Assembly: GCF_000143825.1 (NCBI RefSeq)
Contig: NZ_CM000961.1
Location: 2,191,448-2,255,447 of the forward strand
Direction of reading: 5' to 3'
DNA: 64,000 bases
Source: Corynebacterium genitalium ATCC 33030
GTDB taxonomy: Bacteria > Actinomycetota > Actinomycetes > Mycobacteriales > Mycobacteriaceae
This document shows, one piece after another, positions 1-8,478 of this stretch (the first letter of the stretch is position 1; each line of letters starts with the position of its first letter). The notes below the pieces were generated by a model that saw only the letters and a list, made by a program, of their open reading frames with translations, did no database searches and was not told where the DNA came from. The translations under genes and the position numbers were made by a program.

Positions 1-233
1 TTCTCCCAGTCCGCCCACGCGAGGTCTTCGAAGTCCTTCGCCCCCATCAACTTCTGCTCCGGGGTACCCACCATGAACAGCCCACCGAGCGACCAGAACG
101 CCTGCCCGCCTAGGTTCGCCCTGCTTTCCTGGTCGATGAACACGACCTTGCGGCCTGCCTTCACGGCTTCGTGGCCTGCGACAAGTCCGGCCAGGCCCGC
201 GCCGACGATAATGATGGAATCAGAAGTTTTCAT
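1..233 (-). CDS. FAD-binding dehydrogenase, N-terminal part (cut by window edge)
   Basis: Only the first 77 residues lie in the window. They begin MKTSDSIIIVGAGLAGLVAG, a beta-alpha-beta FAD/NAD fold with the GxGxxG dinucleotide motif (GAGLAG), followed about 20 residues later by an acidic strand end (VVFIDQES) and a NLGGQAFWSLGG stretch. The latter is typical of the fumarate-reductase/3-ketosteroid-1-dehydrogenase flavoprotein family. The ATG at 231-233 is the first in-frame start. The gene diverges from the sulfolipid pair across a 210-bp intergenic region. The substrate cannot be assigned from this fragment; KstD-like annotation is family level only. Confidence 0.85.
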   Translation of the reverse strand, partial: MKTSDSIIIVGAGLAGLVAGHEAVKAGRKVVFIDQESRANLGGQAFWSLGGLFMVGTPEQKLMGAKDFEDLAWADWE

Positions 234-443
234 GCCAAAAAGAATACCGGCTCCCCGTGAGCCCGTGAGCAGATTGAGAACGAGTTTGAGGGCGTTATAG
301 AAACTGATCAACCATGTCATCTAACGTTCACTCTGCATACCGCGCGCCGGTAGAGCCGGGCAGGTAACGTGACCTAGAAGCTTGCGCGCATGAAAGTTCA
401 CGCGCGCGACCTGTGCATGCGACTTGAAAGGTGAAACAACACG

Positions 444-1640
444 ATGAAGATTGCAGTTCTCGGCGGAGACGGATTCTGCGGGTGGCCCTCCTCCCTGCAC
501 CTTTCGGATCTCGGGCACGACGTCACCATCGTGGACAACCTTTCCCGCCGTGCCATCGACGAAGAGCTCGGCGCTCAGTCGCTCACCCCGATCGTGCCCA
601 TCGAGGAGCGTCTGGAAGCGTGGAAAGAGGTTTCTGGCAAGACGATCGAGTTCCGCAACATCGACGTCGCCCAAGACTATGAATCGCTCAAGCGATTCAT
701 AGAAGAGGAACGCCCGGACACCATCATCCACTTCGCCGAGCAGCGCGCCGCACCGTACTCGATGAAGAACAACCGCACGAAGCGTTACACCGTGGACAAC
801 AACGTCAACGCCACCCACAACCTGCTCGTGGCGGTGGTGGAGTCTGGCCTGAACATCCACATCGTCCACCTGGGAACCATGGGTGTGTACGGCTACGGCA
901 CCGCTGGAATGGAGATCCCGGAGGGTTACCTAGACATCAAGGTCGACGTCGGTGAAAACGGCATGATCGACCAGCAGATCCTCTACCCCTCCAACCCGGG
1001 CTCGGTGTACCACCTGACCAAGGTGCTGGACCAGAACCTGTTCGCGTACTACGCCAAGAACGACGAACTGCGCATCACCGACCTGCACCAGGGCATCATC
1101 TGGGGCACCCACACCCCGCAGACGGAGCGCGACGAGCGCCTGATCAACCGCTTCGACTACGACGGAGACTACGGCACCGTGCTCAACCGCTTCCTCATGC
1201 AGGCAGCCATCGGCTACCCGCTGACTGTGCACGGCACCGGCGGCCAGACCCGCGCGTTCATCCACATCCGCGACATGGCAAAGTGCATCCAGCTCGCGGT
1301 GGAAAACCCGCCGGAGAACGGCGAGCGCGTGAAGATCTTCAACCAGATGACGGAGACTCACCGCGTCCGCGACCTGGCCAAGCTCATCGCCGACATCTCC
1401 GGCACGGAGTACGCGCTCGTGCCCAACCCGCGCAAGGAGGCCGACGAGAACGATCTCTTTGTCTCCAACGACACCTTCTTAAGCCTCGGCCTCGAGCCCA
1501 CAAAGCTCGCTGAAGGCCTGCTGCAGGAGGTGGAAGAGGTAGCGAAGCGCTACGCCGACCGCGTGGACCGCTCCAAGATCCCCGCCCGCTCCCTGTGGAC
1601 CGGGAACCAGGCTGAGGGTGTGCCGGAGACCGAGCGCTAG
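444..1640 (+). CDS. sqdB: UDP-sulfoquinovose synthase (SqdB/SQD1-like SDR)
   Basis: 398 aa, the usual size for SQD1/SqdB, the enzyme that makes UDP-sulfoquinovose from UDP-glucose and sulfite in the cytosol. The sequence shows the NAD motif GGDGFCGW at residues 7-14, FAEQRAAPYSM at 98-108, LGTMGVYG at 143-150 with Thr145, and the SDR dyad YHLTK (Tyr189, Lys193). GGQTRAFIHIRD lies in the C-terminal half. The long match to plant SQD1 across the whole chain, including DNL.RR near residue 32 and the APYSM and GGQTR blocks, is much better than to generic GalE/RmlB epimerases. The ATG follows GAAAGG. The stop is 9 nt before the glycosyltransferase start, so the two are almost certainly co-transcribed. 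The function is inferred from homology; a related sugar-nucleotide product remains possible. Confidence 0.85.
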   Translation: MKIAVLGGDGFCGWPSSLHLSDLGHDVTIVDNLSRRAIDEELGAQSLTPIVPIEERLEAWKEVSGKTIEFRNIDVAQDYESLKRFIEEERPDTIIHFAEQRAAPYSMKNNRTKRYTVDNNVNATHNLLVAVVESGLNIHIVHLGTMGVYGYGTAGMEIPEGYLDIKVDVGENGMIDQQILYPSNPGSVYHLTKVLDQNLFAYYAKNDELRITDLHQGIIWGTHTPQTERDERLINRFDYDGDYGTVLNRFLMQAAIGYPLTVHGTGGQTRAFIHIRDMAKCIQLAVENPPENGERVKIFNQMTETHRVRDLAKLIADISGTEYALVPNPRKEADENDLFVSNDTFLSLGLEPTKLAEGLLQEVEEVAKRYADRVDRSKIPARSLWTGNQAEGVPETER

Positions 1641-1649
1641 CTCGACCTC

Positions 1650-2789
1650 ATGCGCATTGCCATCTTCACGGAGGTCTTCCTCCCCAAAATCGACGGTGTG
1701 GTCACCCGCATCATTCGCACCGTGGACCAGTTGGCGGAAATGGGACATGACGTAGTCATCTTCGCCACCGGCGACGCCCCTGACACCTACGCGGGCTTCC
1801 CTGTGGAGACTGTGCCCAGCATTTCCTTCCACTGGATTTACCCGGAGATCAAAGTCGGTCTGCCGATGCCGCGGATATCCAAGCGCCTCAAAGAGTTCGA
1901 CCCGGACATCGTGCACATCGTCAACCCCGTCGCGTACGCCGGATACGCCGCCGTTGTGGCCCGCCGCCAGAAGATCCCTCTCTTGGCGTCCTTCCACACG
2001 GATGTGCCCGCCTACACGAAGGATCTGGGCATTGGCTTCGTGCATAAGCAGTCGATCTGGCTGATCAAGAACTGGCACAATCTCGCGGGAATGAACCTGG
2101 TCACCTCCGGCCCCATGATGGACACTGCCGCAGGCTACGGCTTCAAGAAGGTGGCGCTGTGGCCGAAGGCTGTCGACACCGTCGGTTACCACCCGGACAA
2201 GTACTCGGAGCAGATGCGGGCGCGTCTCACTGACGGCAATCCGGAGGCTCCCCTACTGCTCTACGTCGGGCGCATGTCGGCGGAGAAGAATCTGACCATC
2301 CTCAACGATGTCATGCCGCTGCTGCGCGACAAGATCCCCGGCGCGCGCTTGGCCATGGTCGGCGAAGGCCCGCTGTACGAGCAGATGAAGAAGGCCTTCA
2401 ACCCCGAGTTCACCCACTTCACCGGCTACATGTCGGGCGAACCGCTCGCGCAAGCATTCGCGTCGGCGGACGTGTTCGCGTTCCCCTCGCTGACCGAAAC
2501 TCTCGGCCTCGTCGCGCTGGAGTCATTCGCGTCTGGTGTCCCGGTCGTCGGCGCCCGCGCGGGCGGCATCCCGTTCGTCATCGACGACGGCGAGACGGGC
2601 CTGCTCGTGGATAAAGAGGCCTCAGCCGCGCAATGGGCGGACGCGTTCGCGCAGTTGCTTATTGACGCCCCTCGCCGCCACACCATGGGAACCCTCGCCC
2701 GCGAAGAGGCGCAGCGGTGGTCGTGGCGCGCGGCCACAGAAAAACTGGTCGAGTACTACGAGCAGTGCATCAGCGGGCACGCCAAATAA
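1650..2789 (+). CDS. sqdX: Glycosyltransferase family 4, sulfoquinovosyl-DAG synthase-like (SqdX/SQD2)
   Basis: 379 aa GT4/GT-B glycosyltransferase. The N-terminus MRIAIFTEVFLPKIDGVVTR is the acceptor-domain signature shared by SqdX/SQD2 and the mannosyltransferases MgtA/PimB. The C-terminal donor domain has LLYVGRMSAEKN at about residues 204-215 and the EX7E-type motif FPSLTETLGLVALESFASG around 275-295, followed by GVPVVGARAGGIP. On its own it could be MgtA-like. Sitting 9 nt behind an SQD1-type UDP-sulfoquinovose synthase, the likely reaction is transfer of sulfoquinovose to diacylglycerol at the inner membrane face. No transmembrane segment is evident, as usual for this family. No clear terminator follows. 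Confidence 0.75.
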   Translation: MRIAIFTEVFLPKIDGVVTRIIRTVDQLAEMGHDVVIFATGDAPDTYAGFPVETVPSISFHWIYPEIKVGLPMPRISKRLKEFDPDIVHIVNPVAYAGYAAVVARRQKIPLLASFHTDVPAYTKDLGIGFVHKQSIWLIKNWHNLAGMNLVTSGPMMDTAAGYGFKKVALWPKAVDTVGYHPDKYSEQMRARLTDGNPEAPLLLYVGRMSAEKNLTILNDVMPLLRDKIPGARLAMVGEGPLYEQMKKAFNPEFTHFTGYMSGEPLAQAFASADVFAFPSLTETLGLVALESFASGVPVVGARAGGIPFVIDDGETGLLVDKEASAAQWADAFAQLLIDAPRRHTMGTLAREEAQRWSWRAATEKLVEYYEQCISGHAK

Positions 2790-2903
2790 TTTTTCTCTCG
2801 ACGTGTAACCTTACGCTTCTATGCAAAGTCTAAGGATCAGGACATCAGTTGATGATGTCGCTGTACGAGACGTTCACTTTCCCGAAAGGAAATCCTCCCT
2901 CTC

Positions 2904-3239
2904 ATGTTCAACGAATCTGTCCACCTTTTCGCCCAGACCTACAGCGAGTACGGCACCACCACCGACGTGGTCATCCCCGAAGGCTTGCTCATCGGTTTAG
3001 GAATCGCCAGCCTGATCTCCTTCATCGTGTGGCTCTGGGCGGTCATTGACTTCGCCCGCACCAAGCCGATGGATAGCACCTCGAGGATCATCTGGTTGGT
3101 CGCCCTTCTCTTCGCTGGCATCTTCGCCGCGCTGGTTTGGCTGCTGTGGGGCCGCCGGAACAAAGACAAGTGGCGGGCTAACGACGTCACCCAGACTGCA
3201 CCGGGCGGACCGAGCGCTCCGGGCGGCTACCAGTACTAG
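2904..3239 (+). CDS. Small membrane protein with PLDc_N-type domain
   Basis: 111 aa. Two hydrophobic segments (about residues 27-49 and 62-82) are joined by the short loop DFARTKPMDSTSRIIW and followed by LLWGRRNKDKW. This is the layout of the phospholipase D N-terminal-like (PLDc_N) small membrane proteins, which have no known enzymatic activity by themselves. The tail is rich in Pro, Gly and Gln (APGGPSAPGGYQY). It has its own 114-bp upstream gap and is followed by a good hairpin terminator, so it is probably monocistronic. The cellular role is unknown. Confidence 0.75.
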   Translation: MFNESVHLFAQTYSEYGTTTDVVIPEGLLIGLGIASLISFIVWLWAVIDFARTKPMDSTSRIIWLVALLFAGIFAALVWLLWGRRNKDKWRANDVTQTAPGGPSAPGGYQY

Positions 3240-3249
3240 TAGCTGGCTG

Positions 3250-4524
3250 CTAGTCGAACTCGGCCGGGTCGATTGACCCGGCTTTCGTTATTTCTCCAGG
3301 TGCAATTTCGAAGAACCGGGCACCAGACCCTGGGGTGGTCTCCACGTGAATGAGGCCTTCGTCTGCACCGACGAAGACGGCTTCCCCCGGGGCTAACTCC
3401 AGCGGCGAGGAAGTCTCAGTCGCAATGGTCAGGGTGCCTTCCACCACCAGGATGATGGTCGGTTCCCCACCGTCAATGCGGACCATTGTGCCGTTTTCTT
3501 CTTCGTCATCAGTTTCGTCGAAGTAGCGGGTGACCCGGAAATCCGGGATGCCAACGTCGAAGTTGCGCGTGTACAGGCTGAGCGTTTCTGTGGCCTTGCC
3601 GTGGAAGGTGGGGTCCTCCAGCGGCGTGAACTCCAGAATGCTCAGCAGTTCTGCCTGATCGATGTGCTTGCTGGTCAATCCGCCGCGCAGCACATTGTCG
3701 GAGTTGGCCATCACTTCCACACCGAGGCCGCTGATGTAGGCGTGTAGGTTACCGGCCGGCAAGAAAAGCCCGTCACCTGTGTCCAGCTCGACGTGGTTGA
3801 GCAAGAGCGCGGCGAGGATGCCCACATCGCCGGGGAACCGCTCCCCAATGAACTCCAGGTTCCGGGCGATGGTGATCAGTTCCGCCTCATCCGTCTCACC
3901 GTCAGCGAGGGCTTGCGCCCGCTGAACGACAGCGGTGGCCAACGGGGCAGGGTCATCCAACGACAGCCACCCCTCCAGCACCGTGTGCAGGCGTTGTTCC
4001 TCGCTCATCGTTTCGTCGGCGAGAACCTCTTGGGCGGGGTTAAGCGCCGGGAGCGCAAGAACGTCGATAAGCACCCGGGTTTTGGCCACCGGGCGGAATC
4101 CTGCAAGCGCACGGAACGGAGACAGCGCAATGAGGATCTCCGGCTTGTGGTTGTCATCCTTGTAGTTACGTGCGGGCGCGTCCACAGGGATGCCGGCGGC
4201 GTTCTCCCGTGCGAAACCCTCCCGCGCCTGCGCAATGGACGGGTGCGCCTGAATGGACAGGGGCTGCGCGGCCGCGAGAATCTTCACGAGGTACGGCAAC
4301 GTGCCGGAGAAAGTCTCCGCGCACTGCGGGCCGAGAATCCCCGCGGGGTCGGCGGCGATGACAGCATCGAGCGGGCCGGCATCGGTCAAAGACGGCGCGC
4401 TCGGGTGCGCACCGAACCATAGCTCGGCTTCCGGTTTGCCTGAAGGTTCGCGGTTCTGCAGCGAAGCAATGCTGGAGTCATCGCCCCAGGGATAATGTTG
4501 CAGCTGCCCTGTCAGTTTGAGCAC
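3250..4524 (-). CDS. manA: Mannose-6-phosphate isomerase, type I
   Basis: 424 aa from a GTG start. It interconverts fructose-6-P and mannose-6-P, feeding GDP-mannose for lipoglycans and protein mannosylation. The start reads VLKLTGQLQHYPWGDDSS, where HYPWG is the family N-terminal signature. Zinc and active-site elements seen are SIQAHPS (QxH), NHKPEILIAL, and LPAGNLHAYISGLGVEVMANSDN. A cupin-like C-terminal domain ends in FFEIAPGEI. The GTG overlaps the gapB TAG by one base (TAGTG), pointing to translational coupling. A longer reading frame upstream is only gapB in another frame. The C-terminus overlaps the convergent terminator. Confidence 0.93.
   Translation of the reverse strand: MLKLTGQLQHYPWGDDSSIASLQNREPSGKPEAELWFGAHPSAPSLTDAGPLDAVIAADPAGILGPQCAETFSGTLPYLVKILAAAQPLSIQAHPSIAQAREGFARENAAGIPVDAPARNYKDDNHKPEILIALSPFRALAGFRPVAKTRVLIDVLALPALNPAQEVLADETMSEEQRLHTVLEGWLSLDDPAPLATAVVQRAQALADGETDEAELITIARNLEFIGERFPGDVGILAALLLNHVELDTGDGLFLPAGNLHAYISGLGVEVMANSDNVLRGGLTSKHIDQAELLSILEFTPLEDPTFHGKATETLSLYTRNFDVGIPDFRVTRYFDETDDEEENGTMVRIDGGEPTIILVVEGTLTIATETSSPLELAPGEAVFVGADEGLIHVETTPGSGARFFEIAPGEITKAGSIDPAEFD
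3263..3293 (+). terminator. Rho-independent terminator after the PLDc_N gene
   Basis: Perfect 8-bp stem GCCGGGTC (3263-3270) and GACCCGGC (3275-3282) with a GATT loop, followed by the T-rich run TTTCGTTATTT. It lies 24 bp after the stop of the forward gene and inside the 3' end of the convergent manA coding sequence, so it probably serves the forward transcript. Confidence 0.7.
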
Positions 4525-5996
4525 TAGCGGATGTCCTGCGGATCCTTGCGCTCCGGCAAGATCTTCGGGCGAACACCCGCGATCTCCTCGACGATGCGCA
4601 CAACCTGGTTGGAGTAGCCGAACTCGTTGTCGTACCACACGTAGAGCACCAAGTGGTTGCCGGTGGCGATGGTGGCCAACCCGTCCACAATGCCGGCGTG
4701 GGTGGTGCCCACGAAGTCGGTGGACACAATGTCCGGGGACTGGATGTAGTCGATCTGCTGGCGCAGGTCCGAGTCAGTGGACACGCGACGCAGGTAGTTG
4801 TTCACGTCGTCCTTGTTCACCTCGGAATCCAGATCGAGGTTGAGCACAGCCATGGACACATCCGGGGTGGGAACGCGAATAGCGTTACCGGTGAGCTTGC
4901 CCTCAAACTCCGGCAGCGCCTTGGACACGGCCTTGGCTGCACCGGTCTCGGTGAGCACCATGTTCAGGCCGGCGGCGCGGCCGCGACGGGCACCCTTGTG
5001 GAAGTTGTCAGCCAGGTTCTGGTCATTGGTGTAGGAGTGGACGGTCTCAACGTGACCGTGCTTGACCCCCCAGCGGTCACCAACGACCTTGAGCACTGGT
5101 GTGATCGCATTAGTGGTGCACGACGCGGCGGACAGCACACGGTCCTGCTCGGAATCGTCGATCATGTCGTGGTTCACGCCGTAGACAATGTTCTTCACGT
5201 CGCCCTTGCCCGGCGCGGTGAGCAGCGCGCGGGCGACACCCTTGGAATCCAGGTGGCGGGACAGGCCAGCACGGTCGCGCCAGCGGCCGGTGTTGTCCAC
5301 GACGATCGCGTCGTTGATGCCGTAGGCGGTGTAGTCGATCGCACCCGGATCATCGGAGTAAATCATCTGGATTGGGGTGCCGTTAGCCCAGATGATCTCG
5401 TTCTCACGATCGACGGTGATCGTGCCGTTGAACGCGCCGTGGACGGAATCGCGACGCAGCAGGGACGCGCGCTTGACGATGTCGTCCTCGCCCTTCTTGC
5501 GCACCACAACAGCACGCAGGCGCACGCCGCCGTACTGGGCCTCACGCGCGATAAGGATGCGGGCGAGCAGGCGGCCAATGCGACCAAAGCCATAGAGGAC
5601 CACGTCACGCGGGACGCGGTGGCTGTCAGCACCGATGACTTCCGCCAGCTCTTCCTCGAGGAAGGTGCGCAGCTCCACACCCTCGGTGCGGCTGTAGTTC
5701 TTGGCCAGACGGCCTAGATCGATGGACGCAGTGCCCAGGTCCATCGTGGACAGCTCACGCATAATCGGCAGGGTCGCGTCCAGCGGAAGCTCGCGGGCGA
5801 CCACGCGGCGGGCGTAGCGGTGGGCCTTGATGATCTCAATGTCTGTCATTCCCACCAGAATGCGGCCGTAGATCGATGTCACAGCGTTGTTCTCGCGGTG
5901 GAGCTTACTGATCAGCGGCAGCATTTCCTGGGCGAGCTTCAGCTTGTTGTTCCAGTCCTCGGTCAGGTTCTGGGGCTGCCCTGCGGCTTCCGTCAC
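4524..5996 (-). CDS. gapB: Glyceraldehyde-3-phosphate dehydrogenase, GapB type
   Basis: 490 aa, longer than glycolytic GapA because of an extension of roughly 130 residues before the Rossmann motif VLYGFGRIGRL. The catalytic cysteine sits in SAASCTTN, followed by HSYTNDQN and the C-terminal WYDNEFGYSNQ. C. glutamicum GapB has the same extended architecture and works in the gluconeogenic direction with NADP, which is the expected role here. I chose the GTG at 5994-5996 because AAGGAAGG lies 7 nt upstream. An in-frame GTG at 6053 would add 19 residues but lacks a comparable site. It is translationally coupled to manA downstream. Confidence 0.93.
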   Translation of the reverse strand: MTEAAGQPQNLTEDWNNKLKLAQEMLPLISKLHRENNAVTSIYGRILVGMTDIEIIKAHRYARRVVARELPLDATLPIMRELSTMDLGTASIDLGRLAKNYSRTEGVELRTFLEEELAEVIGADSHRVPRDVVLYGFGRIGRLLARILIAREAQYGGVRLRAVVVRKKGEDDIVKRASLLRRDSVHGAFNGTITVDRENEIIWANGTPIQMIYSDDPGAIDYTAYGINDAIVVDNTGRWRDRAGLSRHLDSKGVARALLTAPGKGDVKNIVYGVNHDMIDDSEQDRVLSAASCTTNAITPVLKVVGDRWGVKHGHVETVHSYTNDQNLADNFHKGARRGRAAGLNMVLTETGAAKAVSKALPEFEGKLTGNAIRVPTPDVSMAVLNLDLDSEVNKDDVNNYLRRVSTDSDLRQQIDYIQSPDIVSTDFVGTTHAGIVDGLATIATGNHLVLYVWYDNEFGYSNQVVRIVEEIAGVRPKILPERKDPQDIR

Positions 5997-6068
5997 GTCT
6001 GCGTCCTTCCTTACATTCTCTACATGCGTTAGTGCTTCAGCTGGCCTGCTCACAGGCCACTAAGTGAC

Positions 6069-7070
6069 TTAGTCTAGTACTTTCCTGTACCGCTCCGGCC
6101 CTGGCTCCGGGGCGAAGTCCGCATCGTTGGACTTATCCACCAGCACAGCGCGTACTCCTTCGAGGAAATCCGGCTCGCGGCGGATCTTCAACCCCAACCT
6201 CTCTTCGTTGTCGAGACTGCCCTTCAGATCGTGCTTGGCGTTGGCATCCATCAGCTCCGCCGAGGCGACCAATGATGCCGGTGAGGCCTGCTTCAGCAGC
6301 GGGTTGGCCAGCTCGCCGAGCTCACCAGTCAGCTGCTCACGGATGTGAGACCAGGGGCCGGCGAAAGTGCCGTCGACAAGCGAATACATGCTCTCGATCT
6401 CCGCTTCGCCGTGCTCCATGCCCATCGCGTCGAGTGCACCAACCCCCTCGTTGATCACGCGCTCCGCGACACCATCGAGCGATTCAACGAGGTGCGTGGC
6501 TAGGCCCGTGGCCATCATGTCATTCGCTTTCAGGCGGTACCCCGTAAGCGCGACGAACGTGCCCAAGCCTTGCGACGGGTGCTTCGGCAGGTTCTGCAGC
6601 GTCCAGCTCATGCCCACGTCGGTGAAGTAGCCGATGTTCATCTCCGGCATCGAAGCGAATGCGTCGGGCGTGACCACGAAGTGGCTGCCGTGTGCAGACA
6701 GGCCCAAACCGCCACCCATGACCACTCCGGAGATGAGTGAGATATACGGCTTTGGAAACTCGGAGATGAGGTAGTTCATCTCGTATTCGCGGCGGAAGAA
6801 CTCGTCGACGCCGTCGTGGTTGCCGGCCATGATCTGCTCGCGCGCGTACCGCACATCGCCGCCCGCACAGAAGTGCTTGCCGCTCGATTGAACCAGCACT
6901 TGCTCAATCGCGTCGTCCTCGCGCCAGGCGTGCAACGCTTCGATGATCGGGTAGAGAATGTCCGGGTTCAGCGAGTTCAGCGCCTTCGGCCGGTCGAGCG
7001 TGACCACTCCGGTAGACTGAACCACATCGATTTTCACTGGTTGCGTCGCATTTTCGTTGCTTTCACTCAT
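6069..7070 (-). CDS. 3-hydroxyisobutyryl-CoA hydrolase / enoyl-CoA hydratase family
   Basis: 333 aa crotonase-fold protein starting MSESNENATQ. HFCAGGDVRYA forms the first oxyanion-hole strand. FPKPYISLISGVVMGGGLGLSAHG and MPEMNIGYFTDVGMSW match 3-hydroxyisobutyryl-CoA hydrolases (valine degradation) better than true hydratases, which have a shorter chain and a different MPE region. A longer frame extending to 7409 runs antisense through the neighbouring HAD gene and is not real. It is divergent from the HAD phosphatase, with a 34-bp gap. Valine catabolism is the likely role; the substrate is inferred. Confidence 0.85.
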   Translation of the reverse strand: MSESNENATQPVKIDVVQSTGVVTLDRPKALNSLNPDILYPIIEALHAWREDDAIEQVLVQSSGKHFCAGGDVRYAREQIMAGNHDGVDEFFRREYEMNYLISEFPKPYISLISGVVMGGGLGLSAHGSHFVVTPDAFASMPEMNIGYFTDVGMSWTLQNLPKHPSQGLGTFVALTGYRLKANDMMATGLATHLVESLDGVAERVINEGVGALDAMGMEHGEAEIESMYSLVDGTFAGPWSHIREQLTGELGELANPLLKQASPASLVASAELMDANAKHDLKGSLDNEERLGLKIRREPDFLEGVRAVLVDKSNDADFAPEPGPERYRKVLD

Positions 7071-7104
7071 GAAACCAGTGTTCCATACCCTACAAAGGAC
7101 TGCT

Positions 7105-7917
7105 ATGAGCTTTCCCCGCATCGTTGCTTTGGACATGGACGGCACGCTCGTCGACCCGGACGGCAACATTCCCGACGAATTCTGGCCGCTGCTGGGGCGT
7201 GCCCAGGACGCTGGGATGATCATCGCCCCCACATCGGGCCGCCAGCTGGCCACACTGCAGACAATGTTCGACGGCCGCGGACTGGAGACGTTCATCGCCG
7301 AAAACGGCGCCGTCGTGTGGCACCGCGGAGAGATCGTCTCTACCAAGCCGATGTCCCTGGACACCGTCACTTCGATCCTCGACGCTGTCCGCGAGAGCAA
7401 CACCGCCATTCACCCCGTCGTGTGCATGCCCGAGTACGCCTACGTTGCCGAGGCCATGCCGCAGTGGGTACAGGAGGAGACGGACAAGTACTACGTGTCG
7501 CAGCGTGCGGTTGGTTCGCTTATCGACGCTGCACGGACCGACTCCAACCCCACCACCAAAGTGTCCCTGTTCGTGGAGTCCAATGCCGAAGACGACGGCG
7601 TGCCCCTGATTGAGAAAGCAGCCCCCGGTGTGAACGCGGCGGTCAGCTCCGAGCACTGGCTGGACATCATGTCCGACGATGCCAACAAGGGTGCCGCGCT
7701 GACGTCACTCGCGGAATCGCTGGATGTCGACATCGCCGACACTGCCGCCATCGGTGACTATCTGAACGACACGTCCATGCTCGAAGCTGCTGGCACCGCC
7801 GTGGCGATGGGAAACGCGCACAGCGACCTGAAAGCCATCGCCGACGAGATCACCGGCACCAATGCGGAGCACGGTGCTCTCAAAGCAATCCGTAGGTGGC
7901 TGGAGGCCAACGCCTAG
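7105..7917 (+). CDS. HAD-superfamily hydrolase, Cof-type
   Basis: 270 aa. The catalytic nucleophile motif is DMDGTLVDPDG near the N-terminus, followed by TSGRQLATL (motif II Thr/Ser), a large cap domain, and the C-terminal DANKGAAL and GDYLNDTSMLEAAGTAVAMGNA (motifs III and IV). This is the order for Cof/YbiV-type sugar-phosphate or FMN phosphatases. The ATG at 7105 follows AAAGGA at good spacing; the frame is open further upstream but those codons precede the ribosome binding site. The next gene starts 3 bp after its stop, so the pair is probably co-transcribed. The substrate is unknown. Confidence 0.88.
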   Translation: MSFPRIVALDMDGTLVDPDGNIPDEFWPLLGRAQDAGMIIAPTSGRQLATLQTMFDGRGLETFIAENGAVVWHRGEIVSTKPMSLDTVTSILDAVRESNTAIHPVVCMPEYAYVAEAMPQWVQEETDKYYVSQRAVGSLIDAARTDSNPTTKVSLFVESNAEDDGVPLIEKAAPGVNAAVSSEHWLDIMSDDANKGAALTSLAESLDVDIADTAAIGDYLNDTSMLEAAGTAVAMGNAHSDLKAIADEITGTNAEHGALKAIRRWLEANA

Positions 7918-7920
7918 AAA

Positions 7921-8478
7921 ATGATCGATTTCACCGCACCCGCTGACGTTGTCGGCCCACAGTTGCTCGGCTGCCTGATCACCCACAACGGCGTGACAAT
8001 CCGGCTGACAGAGGTGGAGGCTTACCTCGGCGAGGAGGATGAGGCCGCACACACCTACCGCGGAAAGACGCAGCGTAATGCTGCCATGTTCGGCGAGCCG
8101 GGCCGGCTCTACGTCTACCTCTCCTACGGCATCCACTTGAACGGCAACATTGTCTGCGCTCCGGAAGGCACGGGCCAGGGATGCCTCATGCGTGGTGGTG
8201 AGGTTGTAGAGGGGGTCGACGTGGCGCGGGAACGTCGACAAGCGAAAGGCAATATTGTCGTCGACGAGAACCTTGCGCGCGGACCCGGAAATTTGGGGCA
8301 GGCGCTGGGGCTGTCCCTGCCCGACAACGGCACCCCCGTCCAGCTGACCGAACGCGATGAAGAACCAGAGTGGGAGTCTGGGCCGCGGGTGGGCATCAGC
8401 AAAAACGTTGACGCCCCCTACCGTTTCTGGATCCCCGGCGACCGGACCGTGAGCAAGTTCCGGGGAAAGAAGCGCTAG
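7921..8478 (+). CDS. mpg: DNA-3-methyladenine glycosylase, AAG/MPG family
   Basis: 185 aa, typical for bacterial Aag/MPG proteins, which excise alkylated purines. Recognisable family blocks are LLGCLITHNGVTIRLTEVEAY with the catalytic Glu in TEVEAY, EDEAAHTYRGKTQRNAAMFG, and GRLYVYLSYGIHLNGNIVC, followed by LARGPGNLGQALG near the C-terminus. It follows the HAD gene by 3 bp and its last 4 bases overlap the convergent ppk2 gene. A second, unrelated 3-methyladenine glycosylase (Tag family) is present at 30.6-31.3 kb. Confidence 0.92.
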   Translation: MIDFTAPADVVGPQLLGCLITHNGVTIRLTEVEAYLGEEDEAAHTYRGKTQRNAAMFGEPGRLYVYLSYGIHLNGNIVCAPEGTGQGCLMRGGEVVEGVDVARERRQAKGNIVVDENLARGPGNLGQALGLSLPDNGTPVQLTERDEEPEWESGPRVGISKNVDAPYRFWIPGDRTVSKFRGKKR

